Shown piece by piece: positions 6,680-13,707 of a stretch of DNA of 24,852 nucleotides. Position numbers and translations under genes: made by a program. Every line of letters begins with the position of its first letter. Within the stretch, counting starts at the first letter, position 1. Below the pieces are notes generated by a model that saw only the letters and a list, made by a program, of their open reading frames with translations, was not told where the DNA came from and did no database searches. The DNA comes from BRH-c25 sp964574195 (GTDB lineage Bacteria > Bacillota > Clostridia > Lutisporales > Lutisporaceae). The DNA lies in the NCBI GenBank assembly GCA_964574195.1, contig CAZNMO010000043.1, positions 1 to 24,852 on the forward strand, given 5' to 3'.

Positions 6680-7532
6680 CTATCTTTACCCCCCTTGCCT
6701 TATGTATCTCCCATAAGTCCCTTATGGTCCCTTCACAATATTTTAGGGTCCTTATCTTATCGCTGGGATGTCTGGGCCTATACCTCTTAAAGGATTCATC
6801 AATGCCGGCAATTATGATATCCGGGGCGATCTCTGCGGCAAGAGATTTGGATAACATTATGTCTGCCGGGCTGGGCATTAGCACCCCTGATTTATCACTG
6901 AAGTAATCAAGTACACTTACATATACCTCTTTATGCTCTATACTAAGAGGGACGGCACCCTCGGGAGGAACGACATCCTCATTCTGTTCGGCACCAGAAT
7001 CCAGGGCGGCACCTGGCTTATTAGTAGTAGATGCATATATATTTTCTTTAATACTTTCTTTAGACACCCTGTCAGGCTCTGTAATTGCTTCATCAGAAGC
7101 ATGCTCTTCTTCGTGTTTTACGAAGTCGTTACTTCGTGTTTCACGAAGTTCACACTTCGTATTTTGCGAAGTTTCTATATTAAGATGAAGAACTTCTTTG
7201 AACAATTCATAGTCATAACCACTGACAATTGATACTTTCCATGAATCATAATCTTTGTTGAACCAGTAGCTCTTTTGTTCTTCATCGATTTCAATAACAT
7301 TGGCTGCGTTAAGCCATTTCAATTCTCTCTTTATATCCTGCTCGGGTATCCCGTATAAGGTGAAGTATTTCTGCTTAGGTATACAGGCACATTTCTTACC
7401 ACATCCCCAGGACAGCCTCAATACAAAGTCAAGTATCTTCCTTTGGCGTTTACTGAATTCCCTCATTCCTATCTCTTCTTGAATCCTATGCGCTATTCTA
7501 AGATGTGCATCCGTTGGTTGTGGATTGGCCAA
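6597..7532 (-). CDS. Phage replication initiator, lambda O-like N-terminal domain
   Basis: 311 aa. Residues 2-95 match the phage replication protein O N-terminal type, a winged-helix DNA-binding domain: ANPQPTDAHLRIAHRIQEEI, SKRQRKILDFVLRLSWGCGK and REL(K)WLNAANVI. A Ser/Glu/Asn-rich linker (about 125-190) follows, then a helical C-terminal part (about 195-285) likely to contact the helicase loader. The start is TTG 7532 with GAAGGTGA upstream. The linker-coding DNA holds three iterons at 7109-7171, as lambda O carries its own origin. It precedes and overlaps the dnaC-like gene, the lambda O-P arrangement. Confidence 0.9.
   Translation of the reverse strand: MANPQPTDAHLRIAHRIQEEIGMREFSKRQRKILDFVLRLSWGCGKKCACIPKQKYFTLYGIPEQDIKRELKWLNAANVIEIDEEQKSYWFNKDYDSWKVSIVSGYDYELFKEVLHLNIETSQNTKCELRETRSNDFVKHEEEHASDEAITEPDRVSKESIKENIYASTTNKPGAALDSGAEQNEDVVPPEGAVPLSIEHKEVYVSVLDYFSDKSGVLMPSPADIMLSKSLAAEIAPDIIIAGIDESFKRYRPRHPSDKIRTLKYCEGTIRDLWEIHKARGVKIDGANSNNSPGEDKKTPKYDKSRFYAKG
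7109..7171. repeat. Phage replication origin iterons inside the initiator gene
   Basis: Three 17-bp hyphenated palindromes start at 7109, 7132 and 7155, exactly 23 bp apart. Each is CTTCGT, a 5-nt centre, then ACGAAG; the third is CTTCGT with GCGAAG. They encode the KCELRETRSNDFVKHEEE linker of the O-like protein. AT-rich DNA follows at about 7020-7060. By analogy with lambda ori, the O-like protein should bind the iterons and the AT-rich side should melt. Confidence 0.82.
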
Positions 7533-7564
7533 TTTATCACCTTCTTTACGGCTGGGTTATGTGG

Positions 7565-7584
7565 AGGCGGGGCTAAGCCCGCCT
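7565..7584 (-). other. GC-rich hairpin between Sak4 and initiator genes
   Basis: AGGCGGG (7565-7571) pairs with CCCGCCT (7578-7584) across a 6-nt loop, in the 53-nt gap between the two genes. No T-run follows on either strand, so it is probably an RNA processing or stability element, or a weak pause, rather than a terminator. Confidence 0.5.
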
Positions 7585-7585
7585 A

Positions 7586-8431
7586 CTATAAAGCTGCTAG
7601 TTTTTCTTTTACGATCTCATAGTCTTTGACCGTCCATTCCTTGCTGCTCTGTTTTCCAGTCCAGCCTGGAGCTAATAAACCCACATCCACTGCCTTTATT
7701 TCAGCCAGCTTTGCTACTTCTTCTTTCTGATGCTTGGATGCCAAAGGAATGATCTCTATGCCTTCTTCCGCCCATTGCTTCAGTAATCGACCATGCTCCT
7801 CGGTAAGCTTTTCATATTTCATATCAAAGAGGTGTGTATTGTCTTTGGTTGCTGTAGCAATATGTGAATCCTGCTCAATGATGAAGGCGGCTGTACACTC
7901 ATATTCAAATCCGTCTCTCTGCTGACCTCCCACACCGACCTTCTTTGGTGTTTGCTTTCCGTTCTTTTCTTCTAGTACATATTCATCCTTACCCCTTATA
8001 GTGGCAATTACATGTAGGTTTGCCCGGAGGATCTTATCTATGAAAGCATCATGCCTAGGTGTAATCTTGGACCAGTTCGTATAGCTGTTACCAGGCATAT
8101 TGGAATGTACTTCAAGCAGGCCGCCCTTACCAATCCACTCATGAGATATGCTGTCAATGATAAGGTTATCGTAGCCGGCTGCTTCTGCAGCTTCTATCGC
8201 TTCAATATATCTCTCTGGTGTGAACGGCGGTGCGAGTTGCAGAACATCAAACTCAAATTCATTTGCATAGTATTCAGAACGCCTATTTTCGGTATCAACT
8301 AGAGCTGTTGTCCCTCCCATACCTTTTGTCAATCTTAAAGCTGTAAATGTCTTGCCTGAACCACTAGGGCCAATGAGCCCTATACGCAGCTTAACCTGTT
8401 TTCGCTCAGCTTTTTTGAACTGAAAAGACAT
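7586..8431 (-). CDS. Sak4-like RecA-fold phage recombination ATPase
   Basis: 281 aa, AAA_24 type. Walker A is GPSGSGKT (21-28), a Walker B-like DNLIIDSISHEW follows (about 87-98), and IATIRGKDEYV corresponds to the sensor strand. Sak4-type proteins are RecA-like core ATPases that assist single-strand annealing and phage recombination; the alternative is a generic phage nucleotide-binding protein. The ATG is 1 nt after the stop of the Gam-like gene, and its GGAGGTGGAG ribosome binding site lies in the last Gam codons, so the two are translationally coupled and likely co-function. Confidence 0.88.
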   Translation of the reverse strand: MSFQFKKAERKQVKLRIGLIGPSGSGKTFTALRLTKGMGGTTALVDTENRRSEYYANEFEFDVLQLAPPFTPERYIEAIEAAEAAGYDNLIIDSISHEWIGKGGLLEVHSNMPGNSYTNWSKITPRHDAFIDKILRANLHVIATIRGKDEYVLEEKNGKQTPKKVGVGGQQRDGFEYECTAAFIIEQDSHIATATKDNTHLFDMKYEKLTEEHGRLLKQWAEEGIEIIPLASKHQKEEVAKLAEIKAVDVGLLAPGWTGKQSSKEWTVKDYEIVKEKLAAL

Positions 8432-8432
8432 A

Positions 8433-9011
8433 CTACTCCACCTCCACGATTATCTTTTCAGGACGTTCTATCACGGTTACACCGGCTATCACATTACCGG
8501 TCTTCTTATCAATGACCTGTTCATCCTGAATCTCTGTGTCCTTTTTCAGAGAAGCCCAGTCGATTGACTTCTTTACCTTTATTACATCAGCCCGCTCATT
8601 TTCTTCAGCCCACCTGAGCATGTCCTCCTCATTCCTTATATACTCCGGCTGCTGCTTCTTAGCGGTCACCTTGCCGTATGGAGTACTTATCTTGTACTTG
8701 GGATCCTCCTTGCGTCTTTCTATCAGGAACATCGTAAGCAGTCCCTCAAAGTAAGCTATGCTATGCTCAATCGACTGCACTTCCCTTTCCTGCCACTGCT
8801 TAATGCGGAACATTTCAGCTTCGGCTAAATCGTCAACTTCCCGCTGTTTCTCCCTGTAAGTAGCAATCTTCCTTAATGCCCAATTCGCCTGGTCAATATC
8901 TGTTATCCTGAATCGGTCTGCTATCATCTGATCCTCTTCATCAAGTGGTAAATCAACTTTTCTCATAAACTCTTCAGCTTCCTGAAATTCGATATTTCTC
9001 AATGCATCCAT
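8433..9011 (-). CDS. gam: Mu Gam-like host-nuclease inhibitor
   Basis: 192 aa, typical of Mu-Gam (PF07352), a Ku-like dimer that binds DNA ends and protects them from exonucleases. Visible: a long alpha-helical section about 40-100 (ALRKIATYREKQREVDDLAE, later EREVQSIEHSIAYFEGLL) leading into the beta-rich half with KISTPYGKVTAKKQQPEY (about 107-124) and RADVIKVKKSIDWASLKK, all family hallmarks. It is followed immediately by the Sak4-like ATPase gene; together they form the phage's end-protection and recombination set. Confidence 0.9.
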   Translation of the reverse strand: MDALRNIEFQEAEEFMRKVDLPLDEEDQMIADRFRITDIDQANWALRKIATYREKQREVDDLAEAEMFRIKQWQEREVQSIEHSIAYFEGLLTMFLIERRKEDPKYKISTPYGKVTAKKQQPEYIRNEEDMLRWAEENERADVIKVKKSIDWASLKKDTEIQDEQVIDKKTGNVIAGVTVIERPEKIIVEVE

Positions 9012-9017
9012 TATTTA

Positions 9018-9281
9018 TCATCCTTCCTTTGCAACTTTTATTTCTGATAGGTCAAAGTTCTTTATGCTACCCTTAATGTAGGGCTTTCTCGGTACAATAA
9101 GCTCCGGGAAGAGTATGGCCTCCTGACTTGGGTATCTGAGGTTCTTTTCTATTTGTACTTTTGCCCTGGGAACCGCAGGAGTATTGAATACACCTACCAG
9201 TACACCACTGTATATCCCCCAATAATCATCAGAAGCTATAACCTTGCTTCCTATGATGTTTGTAGCTTCTGCCATATCCAT
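9018..9281 (-). CDS. Small phage hypothetical protein
   Basis: 87 aa. Beta-rich sequence with KVIASDDYWGIYSGVLVGVF (residues 13-32), AVPRAKVQIEKNLRYPSQEA and a C-terminal RKPYIKGSIKNFDLSEIKV. The start overlaps the stop of the preceding gene (TGATG), and GAGGGAGAG lies in that upstream coding sequence, so translation is coupled. It looks like a small conserved early protein. No function can be assigned. Confidence 0.65.
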   Translation of the reverse strand: MDMAEATNIIGSKVIASDDYWGIYSGVLVGVFNTPAVPRAKVQIEKNLRYPSQEAILFPELIVPRKPYIKGSIKNFDLSEIKVAKEG

Positions 9282-9571
9282 CAGGCACTCTCCCTCATTT
9301 CCCTTTCTTCAAGAGCTGCTCCCAATGCCTCATTCAATTCCTCAATCCGCGCTTCCAGTCCAGCCTTTGACTCATGATATTCATATGCAAGGCTTTCCCC
9401 TTCTTCAAGCAGATATTTGAAGTCTTTGAGATCCAAGTTGATTTCTATATTGTCAATCTCAAGGGTTACTTGATTTCCACCAGCGACATACTTAGTTTTC
9501 TTAGCTCCTATGCTTGGATTGCTACCCAAAAGGTTAATTGTTATCTTCCCAGCTTCTGACACCATAATCAT
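9281..9571 (-). CDS. Small phage hypothetical protein with coiled-coil C-terminus
   Basis: 96 aa at most; ATG 9571 and ATG 9565 are both possible starts, and AAAGGA fits the second slightly better. The first 55 residues look beta-rich (KITINLLG, NQVTLEIDNIEINLDL); residues about 60-95 form an acidic helix (SKAGLEARIEELNEALGAAL) likely to be a coiled coil. It sits directly after the SpoIIID-like gene and overlaps the next gene. Function unknown. Confidence 0.65.
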   Translation of the reverse strand: MIMVSEAGKITINLLGSNPSIGAKKTKYVAGGNQVTLEIDNIEINLDLKDFKYLLEEGESLAYEYHESKAGLEARIEELNEALGAALEEREMRESA

Positions 9572-9580
9572 CCTTTCTTC

Positions 9581-9832
9581 TTATGAATTGTGATATTTCC
9601 GGTAAGTAGCCATGCCACCTCGGATATGTTTTGTGTCCCAGTTTATATCCAGAACTTGTCTTACTTTTGAATACAAGCTGCTGTTTATTTGTGGCAACCT
9701 TTGAGTCATATCTCTATGTACTGTACTTTTGCATACATGAATGTGATCTGCAGTTGCCCTGACCGTTGCATTATTGTCTACAATGTATTTTGCGCTCTCC
9801 ATGACACGCTCTTCTATTCCCGTACCTAACAT
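9581..9832 (-). CDS. SpoIIID-family transcriptional regulator (phage-borne)
   Basis: 83 aa, about the size of sporulation SpoIIID. Family hallmarks in order: IEERVMESAKYIVDNNATVR, then the recognition helix HVCKSTVHRDMTQRLPQIN, and the C-terminal basic motif KHIRGGMATYRKYH (SpoIIID proteins end with a similar RGG-x-AT-xx-KY). ATG 9832 is chosen over an earlier in-frame ATG because GGAGGG lies 7 nt upstream. SpoIIID is a mother-cell activator/repressor in sporulation. Here it is embedded in a phage early operon next to two HTH regulators, so it may control phage genes or bias host sporulation; that role is inference. Confidence 0.88.
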   Translation of the reverse strand: MLGTGIEERVMESAKYIVDNNATVRATADHIHVCKSTVHRDMTQRLPQINSSLYSKVRQVLDINWDTKHIRGGMATYRKYHNS

Positions 9833-9902
9833 AGGACAACCCTCCATTGAATTTTCTTCTTAGACATGTTACAATTTGATTGAAGATTTAATTTTGTGGC
9901 CA

Positions 9903-10046
9903 TTAAGCTATTTGCTTTTGGCTTTTTTTATTTGCCTTTCTCAGCAGAATTCTTTTACCGTCACTCTTTATAAGCTCACATCCGATTTCCTTAAGGATCT
10001 CCAGCTGCTTATCTGCCGGTAGAGCGTTAAACTCAAGTACGCTCAC
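9903..10046 (-). CDS. Very small phage protein
   Basis: 47 aa from GTG 10046, which has a perfect AGGAGG 8 nt upstream; an in-frame ATG seven codons earlier overlaps that ribosome binding site. Sequence: one helix (FNALPADKQLEILKEIGCEL) followed by a basic tail (KRILLRKANKKSQKQ). It fills the gap between the XRE regulator and the SpoIIID-like gene. Function unknown. Confidence 0.6.
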   Translation of the reverse strand: MSVLEFNALPADKQLEILKEIGCELIKSDGKRILLRKANKKSQKQIA

Positions 10047-10067
10047 AACTATTACCTCCTTGTCCAT

Positions 10068-10502
10068 TTATTTGGCGAAAACCAACGACAATGCAGCTCC
10101 TGCTATATCTCTGAGTTCCTTTTTTATGTGGTCCCATTTGCGCATTTCATGCTCTTCTATGGTCCCATCACAGGCAATTTCAATCATGTCTGCATTTATC
10201 GGCTTCAGATCTCCTACTTCTTTTTGAAGCTTAAGCACCGACTTTGCCAGATCTGTATGAAGTATTTCCGGAAGAAATCGTTGCCCAACTTTGGTTGATT
10301 GCCTTAAATGTTCATAAGCTAGCCATGGGACTCCATATATCTCAATCATTCTGCATGCTACATCATCAGGCACCGGGGTCTTCCCAGTCTCATAATCTGA
10401 AAGTGACCTGGGGCTCACAAGAAGACTTTCTGCTGCTGAAAGCTGAGTTAAATCTGCAGTATTTCTAGCAGCTTGATAAATATTTGTGCATGAACACTGC
10501 AT
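10068..10502 (-). CDS. XRE-family HTH regulator
   Basis: 144 aa. Residues about 8-65 form the helix-turn-helix: ARNTADLTQLSAAESLLVSP, RSLSDYETGKTPVPDD and IYGVPWLAYEHLR. The C-terminal 75 residues are helical and acidic with no recognised domain (DGTIEEHEMRKWDHIKKELR). AGGAGGTGA lies 6 nt before ATG 10502, a strong start. It is the second regulator of the leftward operon, probably controlling timing of early genes; targets are unknown. Confidence 0.82.
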   Translation of the reverse strand: MQCSCTNIYQAARNTADLTQLSAAESLLVSPRSLSDYETGKTPVPDDVACRMIEIYGVPWLAYEHLRQSTKVGQRFLPEILHTDLAKSVLKLQKEVGDLKPINADMIEIACDGTIEEHEMRKWDHIKKELRDIAGAALSLVFAK

Positions 10503-10597
10503 TCAAATTCACCTCCTTTCATGTGATAATAAAAATGTAAGGTTCATACATTTCCTATCAATCCCATCTAAGCTATTCCCCTGACTTATCCCGCCTT

Positions 10598-10619
10598 GGA
10601 AGCTTCGGCTTCCTTTTTT
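10598..10619 (+). terminator. Plus-strand intrinsic terminator within the leftward operon
   Basis: GGAAGC, TTCG tetraloop, GCTTCC, then six T. This is a complete rho-independent terminator for rightward transcription, but all neighbouring genes run leftward. On the minus strand it is only an A-rich run followed by a hairpin, so it should not stop the early operon. Confidence 0.7.
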
Positions 10620-10625
10620 CTTAAA

Positions 10626-10802
10626 TCATTGCCGCTGACCCTCACCTCCCAACCTTTTCCTTTCATCTCGCATTTTCTGTAATGCATATTGGCGATGTGC
10701 TTGCCCAAGAAGTTTAAGGAAAGCTGTTTCAGTTTTATAACTATCAGGTTCAGTTGTAGCTTCGACCTCAACTATTTGTAATTCCGCAGTTGACTTTGCC
10801 AT
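10626..10802 (-). CDS. Small phage hypothetical protein
   Basis: 58 aa starting at ATG 10802 (MAKSTAELQIVEVEATTEPD...), chosen because AGGGGGATAGG lies just upstream; a longer frame that runs into the preceding repressor gene is less likely. The C-terminal half is a basic helix (TAFLKLLGQAHRQYALQKMR). It sits between the Cro-like gene and the XRE regulator. Function unknown. Confidence 0.6.
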   Translation of the reverse strand: MAKSTAELQIVEVEATTEPDSYKTETAFLKLLGQAHRQYALQKMRDERKRLGGEGQRQ

Positions 10803-10812
10803 ACCTATCCCC

Positions 10813-11052
10813 CTAGCTTGCTTGTATAGACTTTTGTGTTCTTGCTTCGTGAACTTCATCCTCAAAAAAAATTTCCTCAATGCTTCGCTTAAAGATAACT
10901 GATATCTTTTTTGCTATGTCTAACGATGGCTTAATTGTACCGTTCTCTATTTGACAGTAATGACTCTTGTGCTTTAAGCCTAGCAATTCAACCATTTTAT
11001 CTTGCGTATATCCACACTCAAGCCTATACTGCTTTAATTTATTTAACGTCAC
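10813..11052 (-). CDS. Cro/CI-type XRE repressor, first gene of the leftward operon
   Basis: 79 aa, nearly all helix-turn-helix (residues 5-62: LKQYRLECGYTQDKMVELLG, HYCQIENGTIKPSLDIAKKI). The size and position directly across the operator region from the CI-like gene fit a Cro-type antirepressor of the lytic switch. The start is GTG 11052 with GGAGGTG 6 nt upstream. Transcribed from the promoter at 11096-11124. The last 15 residues are a charged tail. Confidence 0.85.
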   Translation of the reverse strand: MTLNKLKQYRLECGYTQDKMVELLGLKHKSHYCQIENGTIKPSLDIAKKISVIFKRSIEEIFFEDEVHEARTQKSIQAS

Positions 11053-11068
11053 TGTTTACACCTCCATA

Positions 11069-11214
11069 TTCATGTAACATGAACTTCATATCCTTATGAT
11101 AATTCATGTATGATGAACTGTCAATATATGTTTTAAAATAATTTCATTTTTCATGAACATCCATTTAAAGTTTTCCAAGTAGTGCTAAAATTATGTTAGT
11201 TCATCTTTTATGAA
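11069..11214. promoter_or_regulatory. Four operators of the lysogeny switch
   Basis: Four 15-bp dyads fit TTCATNNNNNATGAA (one mismatch tolerated): 11069-11083 (perfect, TTCATGTAACATGAA), 11103-11117, 11143-11157 and 11200-11214. The second lies exactly in the -35/-10 spacer of the leftward promoter; the first lies just downstream of its start; the fourth lies 1-2 nt before the ribosome binding site of the CI-like gene, implying autorepression. CI-like and Cro-like proteins are the expected ligands. Confidence 0.82.
11096..11124 (-). promoter_or_regulatory. Leftward early promoter (PL/PR equivalent)
   Basis: On the minus strand, TTGACA (11124-11119), 17-nt spacer, TATCAT (11101-11096). A consensus -35 and optimal spacing make it a strong SigA promoter. 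It should initiate near 11089 and drive the whole leftward early operon; operator 2 fills its spacer. Confidence 0.85.
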
Positions 11215-11226
11215 CAGGAGGTTAAG

Positions 11227-11982
11227 ATGAAAACTTTAGGAGATAGATTAAGATACTTAAGAAATAACAAAGGTTCTACTCAAGAAGAGATGGGTAAAGA
11301 GCTTAATATTGCAAAATCTACAATTTCTCAGTATGAAAATAATGTAAATGTGCCTGACGCTGAAATGCTTAAGAAGCTGGCAGATTATTATCATACATCT
11401 ATTGATTATTTACTCGGTCGCCCAACTCCGGATATGTCGATAATTCCAATCTTAGGCACCATACGTGCCGGCCTTCCCCTTCTTGCAGAAGAAAATTGGG
11501 ACGGGCAAATTGAAGTACCNNNNNNNNNNNNNNNNNNNNNTGATATAAAAGCAGACTTTGCCCTCCGTGTGACCGGTGACAGTATGAGTTGGGTAGGAAT
11601 TTATGAAGGTGATCTCGCAATCCTCCGAAAAGCTGATGTAGCGCAGCATGGAATGATTGTTGCTGCCGGTGTTGAGGATGAAGAATGGTCTGCTACATTG
11701 AAGTTTTTTGTAAAAGAAAACGGCACCCCGGTGCTCCGAGCTGCCAATCCTAGTTATAAAGATATACCTATGAATGGCCATCATAGGATAATTGGCCAAG
11801 TAATCAGTATTCAGAAGGATCCTCCATCGCTTTTTACATATAAACATTTCTTGAATACTAAAGATTCAAATAATAATGACTGGAATAATACAATTGAAAT
11901 TGCTGCTACATATGGACTAGAAGGCAAAGATGTATCTAGCTTAATACATATGTTTAGTAAGCTAAAGGGCAACCATGAATGA
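11227..11982 (+). CDS. LexA/CI-like phage repressor (HTH plus S24 peptidase), interrupted by assembly gap
   Basis: 251 codons including eight affected by unknown bases. HTH at residues 8-62 (TQEEMGKELNIAKSTISQYE), a linker with the Ala81-Gly82 cleavage site in TIRAGLP, and an S24 serine-lysine peptidase fold with Ser119 in TGDSMSW and Lys159 in LKFF. DNA damage should trigger RecA-assisted self-cleavage and induction. An unusual C-terminal extension of about 50 residues follows the peptidase. Strong AGGAGG 5 nt before the ATG, adjoining operator 4. Its 3' end overlaps the next gene by 8 nt, so repressor and downstream genes are co-transcribed in the lysogen. Confidence 0.92.
   Translation: MKTLGDRLRYLRNNKGSTQEEMGKELNIAKSTISQYENNVNVPDAEMLKKLADYYHTSIDYLLGRPTPDMSIIPILGTIRAGLPLLAEENWDGQIEVXXXXXXXXDIKADFALRVTGDSMSWVGIYEGDLAILRKADVAQHGMIVAAGVEDEEWSATLKFFVKENGTPVLRAANPSYKDIPMNGHHRIIGQVISIQKDPPSLFTYKHFLNTKDSNNNDWNNTIEIAATYGLEGKDVSSLIHMFSKLKGNHE
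11520..11540. other. Run of 21 unknown bases (assembly gap)
   Basis: Twenty-one consecutive N within the repressor gene, between the codons for QIEV-P and DIKADF. The reading frame is kept across it, but homologous repressors seem to need fewer residues here, so the gap length may be nominal. Confidence 0.99.
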
Positions 11983-12574
11983 GAATAGCTTAGGCATTCC
12001 ATTTTTCAAGGACCTTAAAAACCAGATAAGTGAATGGGATGCTCTTATAATTCTGCTGAAATATCCTATGTGGAATACAGTTAATAGCTTCTTCAACCGA
12101 CTTAGGAAATTCGAGGAAGGACTTTCATTTGCTGAATATAGTCTTGACCTTGTTGAGTCGAATAAGGAAAAGCTAGGCAAACGAGAGTTTGAAACCTATT
12201 GTACACAGTTGATTTTCCTGAAGCTTAATATGATGGACTGTTTAAATCTGTGGAGAGAGTATATTGAAGAATATGATCGGTTATTAAGTGATAAAAACTA
12301 CTATTTCACTTATCAATACTCTCTTGAAAGGAATGATCCTGTATTTAATAAGTTTATTGTGAAACAAGACAATAGATATAAATATGTTCACTTCTTATAT
12401 CTGCAGAATTATGTATATGAAAAGATAAAACGAAAGCTTGATAAATGGCTTAAGTGGAAAAATGTCGAGCATTTAAAAAAGCACCAGCGTGATGAATTAA
12501 GTGATGAAGAGATTGTAAGAAGATATGAGGAGATTATGTATTTTCTTTTATGTAGGTTAAATGGGAGTCTATAA
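11975..12574 (+). CDS. Hypothetical protein, lysogeny operon
   Basis: 199 aa, not recognised. It looks largely alpha-helical with many aromatic residues and alternating charge (FFNRLRKFEEGLSFAEYSLD, YRYEEIMYFLL-type C-terminal helix); no signal peptide, catalytic motif or zinc site. The ATG lies inside the end of the CI-like gene (8-nt overlap), giving translational coupling, so it is made in the lysogen with the repressor. Genes at this position in temperate phages often provide superinfection exclusion or defence. That role is inference here. Confidence 0.75.
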   Translation: MNENSLGIPFFKDLKNQISEWDALIILLKYPMWNTVNSFFNRLRKFEEGLSFAEYSLDLVESNKEKLGKREFETYCTQLIFLKLNMMDCLNLWREYIEEYDRLLSDKNYYFTYQYSLERNDPVFNKFIVKQDNRYKYVHFLYLQNYVYEKIKRKLDKWLKWKNVEHLKKHQRDELSDEEIVRRYEEIMYFLLCRLNGSL

Positions 12575-12609
12575 GGGCAAAACGTAGTAATAGCTGAGGG
12601 GGAGTAGTT

Positions 12610-13707
12610 TTGAAGAAGGCTGATTATAAAAGGTTGCTAGATTGTATTGACATTCCGCATATTGATGAGAACACAAACTTCTGGATGATTAGAACTCAAC
12701 ATGGCTTTTTTTATGACGAATATATTAAAAATGGTTTTGTTGCTTTGGGCTGGAATATTATCACCAAAGACAGAATTAAAAAGAGTAAGAGCCCAGAAGC
12801 ACAAGAACGGTTATATAAGGAAATCAAAGACAAGTATAAAGATATTCAACAACCTGGACGGCCGTATAATAAATGTCTTCGCTTTATCAATGAAATAAAA
12901 GAAAATGATATAATTATGATTCCAAGCGCCGGACGTGAGTGGATTACTTTCGCTTTGGCCGGTGAGTATTACGAAGAAGATACATTAGACTATAAGCGAG
13001 AGATAGAAATACTGACTCAAATTGAGGAAGGCTGGGATGAGACATTTGAGATTGAATGTCCTTATCGCAAAAGAAGGAAAATTAATATTTTGCGTACAAT
13101 CTCAGGAAATAGATTGAACCCTAACCTGTATAAGGCTCTTGTGTCTTACCATGGGATTAGTAATATCGATGAATATGCTGATTACATATTAAGCTCTGTT
13201 TATAATACTTATTATTGGAATAAGCAAATGAACTATGTTTTTAATGTTGAAAAGCAAAAAGAAATCAACCCTGTTGATATATCGAGATTTATTATTAGCT
13301 TTGCTGGCTTGGCAGGCGATATACTGGATGACAATACTGATATAGATAAACTCGACGGTAAAATGAATATTAACTCACCAGGAGATATTCTTCTTACCCT
13401 TAAAGACTATGCAAGTAATGCAGTCATCTTTTTAGATTCAAACAAGCTATTAATTTTAGCGATTTGGTTTGCAATCACAGGTGGAAAAATAAAAATTCTC
13501 GGTAATGAATACTCGCCCAATTCTCTATTGGAATATATCCTGAAATTTAGAGAGCAGAATAACAAATTTAAGAATGATGAATTACGAAGAGAGTTTTGGA
13601 AGAAGCATACTTCTAGCATAACAACAAGGTCTGAGAAGATAAAAATCAATAGTGATAAATTTGGAAGTGCAATTGACTTATCACAGTTTATCAATGGAGA
13701 CGATTAA
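12610..13707 (+). CDS. Hypothetical protein with possible EVE/PUA-like N-terminal domain, lysogeny cargo
   Basis: 365 aa from TTG 12610, with GAGGGGGAG 5 nt upstream. Residues about 22-125 (NFWMIRTQHGFFYDEYIKNG, FVALGWN, IPSAGREWITFALAGEYY) resemble the PUA/EVE-like modules at the N-terminus of some modification-sensing restriction proteins; this is a pattern judgement, not a proven match. The C-terminal half has a hydrophobic stretch around residues 276-290 (LLILAIWFAITGG) and a basic tail. I see no PD-(D/E)XK or HNH nuclease motif. It follows the 199-aa gene by 35 nt in the repressor operon, and its 3' end overlaps the opposing membrane-protein gene by 17 nt. It could sense modified DNA and act as a defence effector; function unproven. 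Confidence 0.75.
   Translation: MKKADYKRLLDCIDIPHIDENTNFWMIRTQHGFFYDEYIKNGFVALGWNIITKDRIKKSKSPEAQERLYKEIKDKYKDIQQPGRPYNKCLRFINEIKENDIIMIPSAGREWITFALAGEYYEEDTLDYKREIEILTQIEEGWDETFEIECPYRKRRKINILRTISGNRLNPNLYKALVSYHGISNIDEYADYILSSVYNTYYWNKQMNYVFNVEKQKEINPVDISRFIISFAGLAGDILDDNTDIDKLDGKMNINSPGDILLTLKDYASNAVIFLDSNKLLILAIWFAITGGKIKILGNEYSPNSLLEYILKFREQNNKFKNDELRREFWKKHTSSITTRSEKIKINSDKFGSAIDLSQFINGDD

Noticed and set aside
10586..10771. 61-codon minus-strand frame overlapping the 58-aa gene
   Set aside because: It overlaps a better-supported gene almost fully and its 3' end is made by the terminator hairpin; no ribosome binding site.
11069..11214. Short repeated sequences as a possible CRISPR array
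   Set aside because: Repeats are 15-bp palindromes with unequal spacing between divergent repressors, fitting operators; there are no cas genes.
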